Program-made: the position numbers and the translations under genes
Origin: Megasphaera_A sueciensis
GTDB taxonomy: Bacteria; Bacillota; Negativicutes; Veillonellales; Megasphaeraceae
NCBI RefSeq assembly: GCF_050219315.1
Contig: NZ_CP116939.1
Span: 372,001-436,000 of the forward strand
Direction: 5' to 3'
DNA length: 64,000 bases
Shown here: positions 8,473 to 18,400 of the stretch, one piece after another
How the letters are laid out: every line of letters starts with the position of its first letter
Position numbering within the stretch: position 1 is the first letter of the stretch
Notes under the pieces: generated by a model
What the model was told of the DNA's origin: nothing
Database searches by the model: none
What the model saw: only the letters and a program-made list of their open reading frames with translations

Positions 8473-9333
8473 TTGGATAATCGGGATTGGCAAATTTTGG
8501 CTGTTTTATATAAAGAGAAAAATATTACTAAAACGGCACAGACTTTATTTATTTCTCAACCGGCATTAACAGTACGGTTGCACCAAATGGAAGATTATTT
8601 TGATGTTACTATTGTCAATCGCAATCGAAAAGGAGTTTCATTTACAACGGAGGGTGCATATCTGGCTCACTCAGCAACAAAAATGTTGGAGAGAATACAT
8701 GAAATTAAGGAACAGGTATCCAATTTAGGCACTAATATGAAGGGCGTTTTACGTATAGGTGCTTCTGGATATTTTACGATGTTTACAATGCCTCGTGTTT
8801 TAAAACAATTTAAAGCTTTATATCCGGATATTGATTTTGATGTTGTGACGACATGGAGCAGAGAGATATTTCGATTGATGAATCATCAGGATATTCATAT
8901 TGGATTTGCGAGTTCTGACTATGGTGGTTCTTCTGAACGGTATATTTTGTATGAGGAACCGATTTGCATTGCATCAATGCAACAATTTAGGCTGCAAGAT
9001 ATTCCCTCTATGCCGCGTATTGATTATGATACCGATTTACTTATTAAAATGCAAATTGACAAATGGTGGAGAACATATTTTACTAAACCTCCATGGATAA
9101 CAATGAGAGTAGATAAGCTAGCAACATGTCTAGAAATGATCAAAGCTAATTTGGGATATGGAATTGTCCCGTATAGAATTCTACGAGATATTGATGGTAT
9201 TCATGTGTATAATCTGCAAGATAAATCTGGTCATGGTATTTTGCGTACAACCTATTTATTATATCATCCGGAAGTAATGAATTTACGTATTGCGAGTATA
9301 TTCCTTGATTTTGTAAAACAATTCCCGTTTTAA
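8473..9333 (+). CDS. LysR-family regulator, first copy
   Basis: A 286-residue LysR-type regulator. The N-terminal winged helix-turn-helix spans about residues 1-60 (KNITKTAQTLFISQPALTVRLHQME), followed by an effector-binding domain. I chose the TTG at 8473 because the paralogue at 9636 has the identical LDNRDWQILAVLYKEKNIT start behind a clear ribosome site; an open frame extends upstream to 8404. It is close to identical over much of its length to the next gene. Its place ahead of the citrate genes suggests control of citrate use, which is inference. Confidence 0.85.
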   Translation: MDNRDWQILAVLYKEKNITKTAQTLFISQPALTVRLHQMEDYFDVTIVNRNRKGVSFTTEGAYLAHSATKMLERIHEIKEQVSNLGTNMKGVLRIGASGYFTMFTMPRVLKQFKALYPDIDFDVVTTWSREIFRLMNHQDIHIGFASSDYGGSSERYILYEEPICIASMQQFRLQDIPSMPRIDYDTDLLIKMQIDKWWRTYFTKPPWITMRVDKLATCLEMIKANLGYGIVPYRILRDIDGIHVYNLQDKSGHGILRTTYLLYHPEVMNLRIASIFLDFVKQFPF

Positions 9334-9386
9334 TAATCAAAGGGACATTTATAAACAAAAATACGGGAAGTTTAGAGTATGTGGGA

Positions 9387-9426
9387 AACAGGTGCCGTGG
9401 TATTTTTACCGTGCTGCCTGTTTTTT
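9387..9426. terminator. Hairpin terminator between the two LysR genes
   Basis: AAACAGG...CCTGTTT encloses a GTGGTA/TACC inner stem and is followed by a T run on the + strand. It separates the two regulator genes into independent transcripts. Confidence 0.6.
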
Positions 9427-9635
9427 GATGTTTTAGAAAATGCAAATTTCACATATAGAAAATGACATGCTATTTATTCTTCGAATGTTCTGTTTTTATT
9501 ATGACAATATTTTTCAAACACCAGCATTAAATTAAATATATATACCTTTACTGTTATACTGTAAAATAAAAGCAAATATACAGCAATGCGGAAAAATATT
9601 TTTGAACGATTGTTTTTGTAATGGAGGTAATAAAC

Positions 9636-10496
9636 TTGGATAATCGAGATTGGCAGATTTTAGCTGTTTTATATAAAGAAAAAAATATTACTAAAGCAGC
9701 ACAAACTTTATTTATATCTCAGCCAGCATTAACAGTACGATTGCAGCAAATAGAAGATTATTTTGGAGTTACTATTGTGAATCGTAATAAGAAAGGTATT
9801 TCATTTACAACGGAAGGGACATATCTTGCTTATTCGGCAACAAAAATGTTAGCTAAAACATATAAAATCAAAGAACAAGTTCTTAATCTGAGTTCTAACA
9901 CAAAAGGCACTTTATATTTAGGGGCATCTAGGAACTTTACAATGTATACCATGCCGCATGTTTTACAACAATTTAAGATTTTATATCCTAGCATTGACTT
10001 TAATGTTGTGACCACGTGGAGTCAAGATATGTTTGAATTGATAAAAAAGCAGCGTATCCATATTGGCTTTGTTAGTTTTGATTATGGTGGTTGTGTTGAA
10101 CGATATGTTTTGTATGAAGAGCCGCTTTGTGTTGTTTCCAGACAAAGGTTTCAATTGGAAAATCTTCCATTTATGCCGCGAATTGATTATATGACGGACT
10201 TATTAACAAAGATACATATTGATAAATGGTGGGGGGAACATTTTAATAAAGCTCCTTGGATAACGATGAGAGTCAATCAATTATCAACATGTGTGGAAAT
10301 GATCAAGGCTGATTTGGGATATGGTATTGTGCCATATAGGACTGTACAAAATATTGATAATCTTTATGTGTATAATCTTCATGATAAATATGGACATACT
10401 ATTTTGCATAAAACATATTTGATATATCAATCAGAAGTGGTGAGTTTGCGTATTGCGAAAATATTTATTGATTTTATCAAACACTTTCCTTTTTAA
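9636..10496 (+). CDS. LysR-family regulator, second copy
   Basis: A 286-residue paralogue of the gene at 8473, with the same helix-turn-helix (KNITKAAQTLFISQPALTVRLQQIE) and collinear effector domain. The TTG at 9636 has GGAGG eight bases before it; the ATG at 9621 overlaps that ribosome site and is unlikely. Differences lie mainly in the effector domain, so the twins may sense different ligands or one may be redundant. It lies 560 bp ahead of the transporter gene and is the likely activator of the cit cluster. Confidence 0.85.
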   Translation: MDNRDWQILAVLYKEKNITKAAQTLFISQPALTVRLQQIEDYFGVTIVNRNKKGISFTTEGTYLAYSATKMLAKTYKIKEQVLNLSSNTKGTLYLGASRNFTMYTMPHVLQQFKILYPSIDFNVVTTWSQDMFELIKKQRIHIGFVSFDYGGCVERYVLYEEPLCVVSRQRFQLENLPFMPRIDYMTDLLTKIHIDKWWGEHFNKAPWITMRVNQLSTCVEMIKADLGYGIVPYRTVQNIDNLYVYNLHDKYGHTILHKTYLIYQSEVVSLRIAKIFIDFIKHFPF

Positions 10497-11055
10497 TAAT
10501 TTTTGAATTTATAATCTCAATGACATACATTATAATAAAATATCATTTTTGAAATACATAAAGCGATATTGTTATATTAAAGATAATATTTAGTTATTAA
10601 AGATGATAAAAATATCGTATTTTACAATGTTTTTACAATACTTTACAATTTAATTGAGTAAAATCATTCTTAAAAAGTTAGCTCTACAATACTATTGTTT
10701 ACTCTACATTATGGAGAAACTATTGTTAACAATAGAAAAGTGTTTTCTAAACAGGAATATTTTTCTACAGCATAGCCAACTTAGGCTGTGACTATAATAA
10801 CCGGGAGGTGTAAAGGAAAATAATTTAAAAAGCTATAAATTTTATATGGTTAAGGTAGTGTAAATCATTTTATAAAATTAAAATATTCCCCTAAAAAATT
10901 ACAAATCAACAGAAGAAGAATCGGCATAAGAGTTTTCCGAGAATATCTTATGCGACTTTTGGCGTTTTTTCGTTATTAAAGTTAATTTAAATCGAAGACT
11001 TATGAATGTTTTTTAATTACTTTACACTACCATCTTTGTTAAGGAGGATGACATT
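10497..11055. promoter_or_regulatory. Regulatory region of the citrate cluster
   Basis: This 560-bp AT-rich gap has no gene. It holds a perfect 16-bp palindrome CTATTGTTAACAATAG (10720-10735) with a matching half-site CTATTGTTTA at 10692-10701, a good LysR-type operator. It also holds an 11-bp inverted repeat GGTAGTGTAAA (10854-10864 and, inverted, 11021-11031) that encloses a GCATAAGA/TCTTATGC hairpin at about 10925-10951. The promoter itself is not clear. Confidence 0.55.
10854..11031. repeat. 178-bp unit with terminal inverted repeats, MITE-like
   Basis: Terminal inverted repeats of 11 bp (GGTAGTGTAAA) flank an AT-rich interior with a central hairpin and no gene. The size and the ends are like a miniature IS256-type element, but I see no target duplication, so a regulatory dyad is an alternative. 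Confidence 0.35.
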
Positions 11056-12405
11056 ATGAGTAATTTGAAAATTGAACAGCCGGAATTACTTTCCAAAACT
11101 TCGTTTGTGTCTAAATTTCTCAACTTTAAGATTAATATTGTGCCAATGAAAATTTATTTATTTATGTTACTTTGTATGTTTTTAACAATTAATAGGGGAA
11201 TTCAACCATCAGGAATTATCGGTGGTATTACATTATTGGCTTTATATGGCTATGTTTGCGCCGAACTTGGTAATCGTATACCTTTTTTGAAATATGTCGG
11301 CGGTACTGTTATTATGGCAACTTTTTTACCATCATATTTAGTATATGTACATATGATACCGCAGGTAGCGATTACTTCTATAGGAACATTCATGAAACAA
11401 AGTAACTTTCTTTACTTTTTTATTGCTTGTATAGTTGTTGGTAGTATTTGCAGTATGAATCGACAAGTTTTAATCAAGGCTTTTCTAAAAATGTTTGTAC
11501 CGTTAATTGCAGGCACAATTGTTGCTATGGCTCTTGGAACGGTTATAGGAGTCTTATTGGGTATCGGTTGGTATCAAACATTTTTCTTTATTGTTATTCC
11601 TATTTTGGCTGGTGGTGTTGGTGAAGGAGCTCTTCCTCTTTCAATGGGATATTCTTCTATATTGGCGCAAGAACAAAATACTATATTTGCGTCGGTTCTG
11701 CCATGTGTTATGATTGGCAGTTTAACTGCTATTATTATTTCCGGTGGGTTGAATATATTGGGAGAAAAACATCCGGAATTTACAGGTCACGGTAATCTTT
11801 TAAAAACTGGAGATGATGAAATTCTAAAAGCAGCTACAGAAAGCGCAAAAACTAAAAAAGAGATACCTTTTGATATAGAAAAGTTTCTTAATGTTAGTTT
11901 TTTTGCTTTTTCGCTCTATATTGGTGGTATGTGGATTGATTCTGTTATAGGTTTGCCTGCACCTATTGTGATGTTAATCGGAGTCGTTGTTTTAAAAGCA
12001 GTTGGATTAATTCCACCATATATTGAAGAAGGAGCTCATGCATTATTTCGCTTTATTGTTCTTTTGACCCCGCCTCTCTTGCTGGGTGTTGGGGTAGCGA
12101 TGACTCCCTGGAAAAATCTTGTTGATGTTTTTACTAACCCTTTATATTTAATAGTTATTGTTTGTACGGTTGCTTCATTAATTGCTACGGCGTGGTTTGT
12201 TGGCAAAGCCATGAACATGAATCCGGTTGAAGCATCTATGGTTGTTGCTTGCCATAGCGGACAGGGAAGCACGGGGGATGTTGCTATTTTGACTGCTGGA
12301 AAACGGTTGGAGTTGATGCCGTTTGCACAAGTATCAACCCGTATTGGCGGTGTGGTTAATGTTACTCTTGCTATTGCTTTAATGCGGATTTTAGTAGGAA
12401 ACTAG
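11056..12405 (+). CDS. 2-hydroxycarboxylate (citrate/malate) transporter
   Basis: A 449-residue membrane protein of the 2HCT family (CitS, CimH, MleP). About 11 hydrophobic segments are visible. The two signature re-entrant-loop motifs are present: GGVGEG at 186-191 and SGQGSTGD near 396-403. An arginine near the C-terminus (R429, STRIGG) corresponds in position to the substrate-binding arginine of CitS. It would import citrate or a related acid with Na+ or H+. It starts behind AAGGAGG and leads the citDEF genes, so citrate is the likely substrate. Confidence 0.88.
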   Translation: MSNLKIEQPELLSKTSFVSKFLNFKINIVPMKIYLFMLLCMFLTINRGIQPSGIIGGITLLALYGYVCAELGNRIPFLKYVGGTVIMATFLPSYLVYVHMIPQVAITSIGTFMKQSNFLYFFIACIVVGSICSMNRQVLIKAFLKMFVPLIAGTIVAMALGTVIGVLLGIGWYQTFFFIVIPILAGGVGEGALPLSMGYSSILAQEQNTIFASVLPCVMIGSLTAIIISGGLNILGEKHPEFTGHGNLLKTGDDEILKAATESAKTKKEIPFDIEKFLNVSFFAFSLYIGGMWIDSVIGLPAPIVMLIGVVVLKAVGLIPPYIEEGAHALFRFIVLLTPPLLLGVGVAMTPWKNLVDVFTNPLYLIVIVCTVASLIATAWFVGKAMNMNPVEASMVVACHSGQGSTGDVAILTAGKRLELMPFAQVSTRIGGVVNVTLAIALMRILVGN

Positions 12406-12460
12406 TTCAACAATAGAGTACAACTGTATAATGTTTTTTGTATTGAGGAGGCTTATAAAA

Positions 12461-12736
12461 GTGGGACAAGTATTATCTAAATCAGCTTCGGCTGGCTTTA
12501 ATGAAAAACAGGATGCATTAGTTACAGTTAATTCAAGTGCTCCTGGAACAGGTATCATTGTTCATCTTACATCAAATGTGAAACACCAGTATGGTAAACA
12601 TATGGAAAAAGTGATTCAAGACACTATTATAGCAAAAGGTTTTACAGATATTATTGTAGATGTTGTGGATAAGGGAGCTTGGGATTATACTCTTAAAGCC
12701 CGTGTTGAAAGTGCATTAGAACGGGGGATGAAGTAA
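12461..12736 (+). CDS. citD: Citrate lyase acyl carrier subunit, unusual
   Basis: A 91-residue CitD-type protein. Known CitD carries a phosphoribosyl-dephospho-CoA group on the first Ser of an AGTLESSD-like motif. Here the aligned segment is AGFNEKQD (residues 11-18): both serines are replaced, by K16 and Q17. The C-terminal KGAWDYTLKARVESAL matches the conserved CitD end. The GTG at 12461 is chosen because GAGGAGG lies nine bases upstream; the ATG at 12431 has no ribosome site. It abuts citE. No citC, citX or citG is in the window. Whether the complex is a normal citrate lyase is uncertain. Confidence 0.8.
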   Translation: MGQVLSKSASAGFNEKQDALVTVNSSAPGTGIIVHLTSNVKHQYGKHMEKVIQDTIIAKGFTDIIVDVVDKGAWDYTLKARVESALERGMK

Positions 12737-13648
12737 ATGTTACATAATGAAAAAGCGAAAAGCAGACTTCGTCGGACAATGATGTTTGTACCGGCTAATA
12801 GTCCTAAAATGATTAATGCAGCAGATACATATGGTGCCGATAGTTTAATCTTTGATGTTGAAGACGCGATTGCGGTTACAGAAAAAGATACAGCACGGGT
12901 ACTTGTAGCACATGCTCTAAAAACATTATCATTTCGATCAGAAACTGTTGTTCGTATTAATCATCCGACACAAACACCATTTGGTATGGATGATTTAAAA
13001 GTCATTTTACCTGCTAAACCACAGCTTATTCGGTTACCGAAAGTTGAAGATATTAGTGAAATTGAATTAGTTGCCAATGAAATTGAGAAAGTTGAAAAAG
13101 AGAACGGTTGGCCTGAAGGAACCATTAATATTATTGGTGCTATTGAAAGTGTTAAGGGGTTATATAATGTTCGAGAAATGTGCAAACATCCTAGAATGGT
13201 TGCCATTGCTTTAGGCGCGGCAGATTTTCTTGCCAATATCAAGACCAACCGGACATCGTCCGGTATTGAATTGTACTATTGCCGTGAACAAATATTAATG
13301 GCTGCTCGTGATGCGGGAATTCAATGTTTTGATACCGTTTTTACTGATATTGTCGATATGGATGGTTTTCGTGAGGAAGTTACCAGATCTCGCGATATGG
13401 GATTTGATGGTAAGTCTTGCATTCATCCGAAACAAATTGGTGTAGTACACAAAATATATACTCCGACAGATAAACAAATTGGCAAGGCATTAAAAATTAT
13501 GGACGCGTTTCATGCATCTCTTACAAACAATAAAGGGGTACTGGCTGTTGATGGAAAAATGATTGATAAACCTATTGTTGTTCATGCACAACGTATAATT
13601 GATCAGGCTATAGCTGCCGGTGTTGATATTGAAGAAAAGAGGGCTTGA
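12737..13648 (+). CDS. citE: Citrate lyase beta subunit (citryl-ACP lyase)
   Basis: A 303-residue TIM-barrel lyase of the HpcH/HpaI-CitE family, which splits citryl-ACP into acetyl-ACP and oxaloacetate. Conserved blocks are LRRTMMFVPANSPKM, FDVEDAIAVTEKDTAR, RLPKVED, AIESVKG, GAADF and FDGKSCIHPKQI, including the acidic residues that bind Mg2+. Length and N-terminus match E. coli CitE. It starts directly after the citD stop, with the ribosome site GGGGG inside citD, so the two are translationally coupled. Confidence 0.93.
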   Translation: MLHNEKAKSRLRRTMMFVPANSPKMINAADTYGADSLIFDVEDAIAVTEKDTARVLVAHALKTLSFRSETVVRINHPTQTPFGMDDLKVILPAKPQLIRLPKVEDISEIELVANEIEKVEKENGWPEGTINIIGAIESVKGLYNVREMCKHPRMVAIALGAADFLANIKTNRTSSGIELYYCREQILMAARDAGIQCFDTVFTDIVDMDGFREEVTRSRDMGFDGKSCIHPKQIGVVHKIYTPTDKQIGKALKIMDAFHASLTNNKGVLAVDGKMIDKPIVVHAQRIIDQAIAAGVDIEEKRA

Positions 13649-13652
13649 AAAC

Positions 13653-15212
13653 ATGAAAAATGTATTGGGACGTGAAATACCAGATAGAATAAAAGGTTTT
13701 AATGAAATTAAGTTATACAAAGGTGAATTTGCTTATATCCCTTCACAAATGAACATTCCTCGTAAAATTCGTTTCAATATTCCTCAGGCAAATAAAATTT
13801 TGTCATCTATTGATGAAGCAATTGAAAAAACCGGATTGAAAGATGGTATGACTATTTCGTTTCACCATCATTTACGAAATGGTGATTTCATTATGAAAAT
13901 GGTTGTTGAACGCATTGCGTCAAAAGGTATTAAAGATATAACTATTGCATCGAGCTCCTTATCTCCATGCCAAGATTTTTTGATTGAATATATTAAAAAT
14001 GGAACGATTACGGCGTTGGAAACTAGTGGATTACGTGGTGAATTGGGGAAATTTCTTAGTGCTCATCCGACAGCACTGAAAAAACCGGTTATCATCAGAT
14101 CTCATGGTGGACGTGCCCGTGCTATTGAAACTGGCGAACTTCATATTGATGTAGCTTTTATGGGAGTACCGACTTGTGATTATCGTGGTAACTGTACGGG
14201 AAGAATAGGTAAGTCTGCATTTGGTTCGATGGGGTATGTCATGATTGATACCGCATATGCAGATAACGTTGTTGTAATTACGGATAATCTTGTGAAAGAA
14301 TCGGTATTTCCATATAGTGTGCCTCAATCTTGTGTCGATTATATTGTTGTAGTTGATGCAATTGGCGATCCTAAGGGAATTGCTTCTGGAGTCATTCGTG
14401 TTACAAAGAACCCGACTCAATTAATCTTAGCTAAGTATGCGGTTGAACTGATGGAAAAAAGTGGTTATTTAAAAAATGGCTTTTCGATGCAAATGGGAGG
14501 GGGAGGTGCTTCGTTAGCTGCTTGCCAATATGTACGAGAAAAAATGGAAGATAAAGAAATTAAAGGTAGTTTTGGTGTTGGCGGTATTACAGGTATTTTT
14601 GCAGACATGTTAAAAAATGGTTTATTTGAAGCTGCATACGATGCGCAGACGTTTGATATTCCAGCTATTCACTCTTTAGCTGTTAATCCGCGTCATATGG
14701 AAATGTCTGCTTCTATGTACGCAAATCCTTGGAATTCCAGCCCGATTGTAAATTATTTAGACGTTGTATTCCTTTCGGCAACTGAAGTTGATCTCGACTT
14801 TAACGTTAATGCTATTACGGATTCCAACGGCATATGTATGGGAGCATCCGGGGGACACAGCGATGCAGCAGCTGGTGCTAAATTGACCATCATTATGTGT
14901 CCGTTGATTCGGGGACGGCTCCCGATGATCCGGGATCATGTCCAAACGGTGGTGACGCCGGGGGACAGCATTGATGCCATCGTGACGGACCGCGGGATTG
15001 CGATCAATCCGAAACGGAAAGATCTGTTGGAACGCTTACAGCATACGCAGCTGCCGCTTAAGACTATACAGGAACTGCAGGAGATGGCGTATGGGTTCGT
15101 CGGGAAACCTGACAAAATCGAAGTTTCTCAAGATGATCAGGATATCGTCGCGGTGGTGGAATACCGGGATGGCAGTATCCTCGATGTCATCCGCAAACCG
15201 ATACTGGATTAG
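13653..15212 (+). CDS. citF: Citrate lyase alpha subunit (citrate:acetyl-ACP transferase)
   Basis: A 519-residue CoA-transferase-like subunit that swaps acetyl for citryl on the carrier protein. The CitF hallmark stretches are present (HHHLRNGDFIMKMV, GGGGASLAA, GASGGHSDAAAGAKLTII, IVTDRGIAINPKRKDLLERL). The ATG at 13653 has AGAGGG nine bases upstream; an open frame extends back into citE. Base composition jumps at about 14,800-14,880: the 5' part is AT-rich like citDE, and the 3' third is GC-rich like pyc. This suggests a recombination join within the gene. Confidence 0.92.
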   Translation: MKNVLGREIPDRIKGFNEIKLYKGEFAYIPSQMNIPRKIRFNIPQANKILSSIDEAIEKTGLKDGMTISFHHHLRNGDFIMKMVVERIASKGIKDITIASSSLSPCQDFLIEYIKNGTITALETSGLRGELGKFLSAHPTALKKPVIIRSHGGRARAIETGELHIDVAFMGVPTCDYRGNCTGRIGKSAFGSMGYVMIDTAYADNVVVITDNLVKESVFPYSVPQSCVDYIVVVDAIGDPKGIASGVIRVTKNPTQLILAKYAVELMEKSGYLKNGFSMQMGGGGASLAACQYVREKMEDKEIKGSFGVGGITGIFADMLKNGLFEAAYDAQTFDIPAIHSLAVNPRHMEMSASMYANPWNSSPIVNYLDVVFLSATEVDLDFNVNAITDSNGICMGASGGHSDAAAGAKLTIIMCPLIRGRLPMIRDHVQTVVTPGDSIDAIVTDRGIAINPKRKDLLERLQHTQLPLKTIQELQEMAYGFVGKPDKIEVSQDDQDIVAVVEYRDGSILDVIRKPILD

Positions 15213-15252
15213 TTTGAAAAAATATCCTGAAAGATATAAATTTATAGTTTGG

Positions 15253-15296
15253 AACAGCAGGATTATTTTGAATAAGGAATAATTCTGCTGTTTTTT
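15253..15296 (+). terminator. Intrinsic terminator after citF
   Basis: AACAGCAG-ATTATT pairs with AATAAT-CTGCTGTT and is followed by six Ts. It ends the cit transcript and separates it from pyc. Confidence 0.75.
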
Positions 15297-15415
15297 AGCT
15301 GATATTTTCGATGATACCATGAATTTAAAAACTGAAAAGATATTAATAGACGCTTTATTCAAAACCACTATTTTTATGTCAATAATATAATACATAATAC
15401 AAGGAGGAATATTGA

Positions 15416-18400
15416 ATGCAAAAAATTCATTCGGTGTTAGTCGCAAACCGAGGAGAAATTGCGATTCGTATTTTTCGGGCATGTAATGAATTGGGTATTC
15501 GTACCATTGCCATTTATTCGAAAGAAGATTCGTTGTCCACCCATCGATTTCGTGCGGATGAATCGTATTTGGTGGGCGAAGGGAAAAAGCCGGTCGATGC
15601 CTATCTGGATATTGAAGACGTGATCCGGATTGCAAAGGAACATCATGCGGACGCGATCCATCCCGGCTACGGCTTCCTGGCGGAAAATGCCGAGCTGGCC
15701 AAACGCTGCCAAGAGGAAGGCATCATCTTTATCGGACCGAAGGTGGAGCATCTGGTGATGTTTGGCGATAAGGTCAACGCCCGCATCCAGGCGAAGCGGG
15801 CGGGAATCCGGTACATTCCCGGCAGTGACGGACCGGTACAGGATTTTGCCGAGGTCGAACAGTTTGCCAAAGACTATGGCTTCCCGATTATGCTGAAGGC
15901 TGTCAACGGCGGGGGCGGCCGCGGGATGCGCATGGTGGACAAGGCCTTCGACCTGAAGGAGGCGTATGACCGGGCCAAATCGGAAGCCAGGCTCGCCTTT
16001 GGCAGTGATGAAATCTATATCGAAAAATGTCTTGTGCACCCCAAGCATGTCGAAGTGCAGATTATCGGGGATGAGCACGGCCACGTGGTCCACTTGTTTG
16101 AACGGGACTGTTCCGTACAGCGGCGGCATCAGAAGGTGGTTGAAATCGCACCGGCGTTTTCGCTTCCTGTTTCCGTACGGCAGAGCCTCTGCAATGCGGC
16201 GCTGCAGATCATGAACAATGTGAAGTATGTCAACGCCGGTACAGTGGAATTCCTGGTTACGCCGGATCATAATTTCTATTTTATCGAAGTCAATCCGCGG
16301 GTACAGGTAGAACACACCGTGACGGAAATGATCACGGGGATCGATATCGTGCAGACGCAGATCAAGGTCGCGGAAGGATATGCACTGGACAGTGAAGAAA
16401 TCGGTATCCCGTCGCAGGATGCGGTCCAGTGCCGCGGCAATGCGATCCAGTGCCGTATTACGACGGAAGATCCGATGAATAACTTCATGCCGGATTCCGG
16501 CAAATTGATGGTATACCGCAGCGGCGGTGGATTCGGCGTCCGGCTGGACAGCGGCAATGCGTATACCGGTGCTGTGATCACGCCGTACTATGATTCACTG
16601 CTCGTCAAAGCTACTACGTGGGGGTTAAGCCACCATATCGCTGTACAGAAGATGATCCGCGAATTGAAGGAATTCCGTATCCGCGGGGTCAAGACGAATA
16701 TCGGATTCCTGATTAATGTGCTGCAGCATCCGCAGTTTGTATCTGGTGAATATAATGTAGAATTTATTGATGATAATCCGGGCTTGTTTAACCTGCCGGT
16801 TGTTCACGACAGGGGCACCAAGCTGCTGAAATATATTGGGAATACGACGATTAATGGATATACAGCCGGAGGACCGGTGGCAAAGCCTGACTTTGAACCG
16901 CTGGAAATGCCGGACAAAGCTGCCGATGATTATCCCAAGGGAAGCAAGCAGATTTTTGATTCCATGGGACCGGAAAAATTCTCTCGATGGATACTGGATC
17001 AAAAGAAAGTATTATTGACGGATACGACTATGCGTGATGCGCATCAATCGCTGTTTGCGACGCGTGTTCGTACTATTGACATGCTGCGTGTATTGGAAAC
17101 GGCATCCAAGAGACAGCCAAACATGTTTTCGTATGAATGCTGGGGCGGGGCAACATTTGACGTAGCCTACCGCTTCCTGCATGAAGACCCGTGGGACCGG
17201 CTGCGCCAGATGCGGGAAAAAGCACCGAATATTCTGCTGCAGATGCTGATCCGCGGCGCTAATGCCGTCGGGTATACCAGCTATGCCGATAATGTCGTGA
17301 AACAGTTTGTAGAACTGTCTGCCAAGAACGGGATTGACATCTTCCGTATTTTTGACAGTTTGAACAGTCTGGACAACATGTACGGCGCTATTCAGGCAGT
17401 TCGGGAAAACGGAAAGATTGCCGAAGTCGCACTTTGTTATACCGGCGATATTCTGAACCCGGCCCGGCCGAAATATAACTTGCAGTACTATGTCACGATG
17501 GCAAAGGAATTGCAGAAGGCCGGTGCGAACATTATCGCAATCAAGGATATGGCGGGATTGCTGAAACCGGAAGCGGCCTATCAACTGGTGACGGCATTGA
17601 AAGATGCGGTCGATCTGCCGATCCATCTCCATACGCATGAAGGTGCGGGCAATGCGATATACTCGCTGGCACGAGCTATCGACGCGGGCGTGGATATCGT
17701 GGATGTGGCATATTCTGCGTTTGCCAACGGGACCAGCCAGCCGAGCATGAACAGCCTATACTATGCGTTAAGCGGTAAAGAGCGGCAGCCACAGCTGGAT
17801 GTCGAAGCGATGGAAGCCATGTCGCGGTATTGGGTGACTGTCCGTCCGTATTATCGTGGAGTAGACAAGGCGGATCCGTATCCGAATACAGAAGTATATA
17901 TGCATGAAATGCCGGGCGGCCAATTTTCCAACCTGCGCCAGCAGGCTAAAGCAGTGGGCCTCGGTGCACAGTGGAATGATGTCAAAAAAATGTATCATCG
18001 CGTGAATATGCTGTTCGGCGATATTATCAAAGTAACACCGTCGTCCAAGGTGGTGGGAGACATGACGCTGTTCATGATTCAGAATAACCTGACGGAAGAG
18101 GACATCTTCCAGAAGGGCGATGTGCTGGATTTCCCGCAGTCCGTGGTGGAATTCTTCGAAGGGCGGATCGGGATTCCGTATCAGGGTTTCCCGGCAGCAT
18201 TGCAGAAGATTGTGCTAAAGGGAAAAGAACCGCTGAAAGACCGGCCGGGGAAGAACCTGGCGCCCGTGGACTTTGCAGCGGTGCGAACGCAGCTGCAGGA
18301 TGCGGGGTACCTGCATGACGATGAAGCAGTCAATGCGTACTGCCAGTATCCGAAGGTATTTCAGGATTATAATGAATTCATCCAGAAATACGGGGATGTG

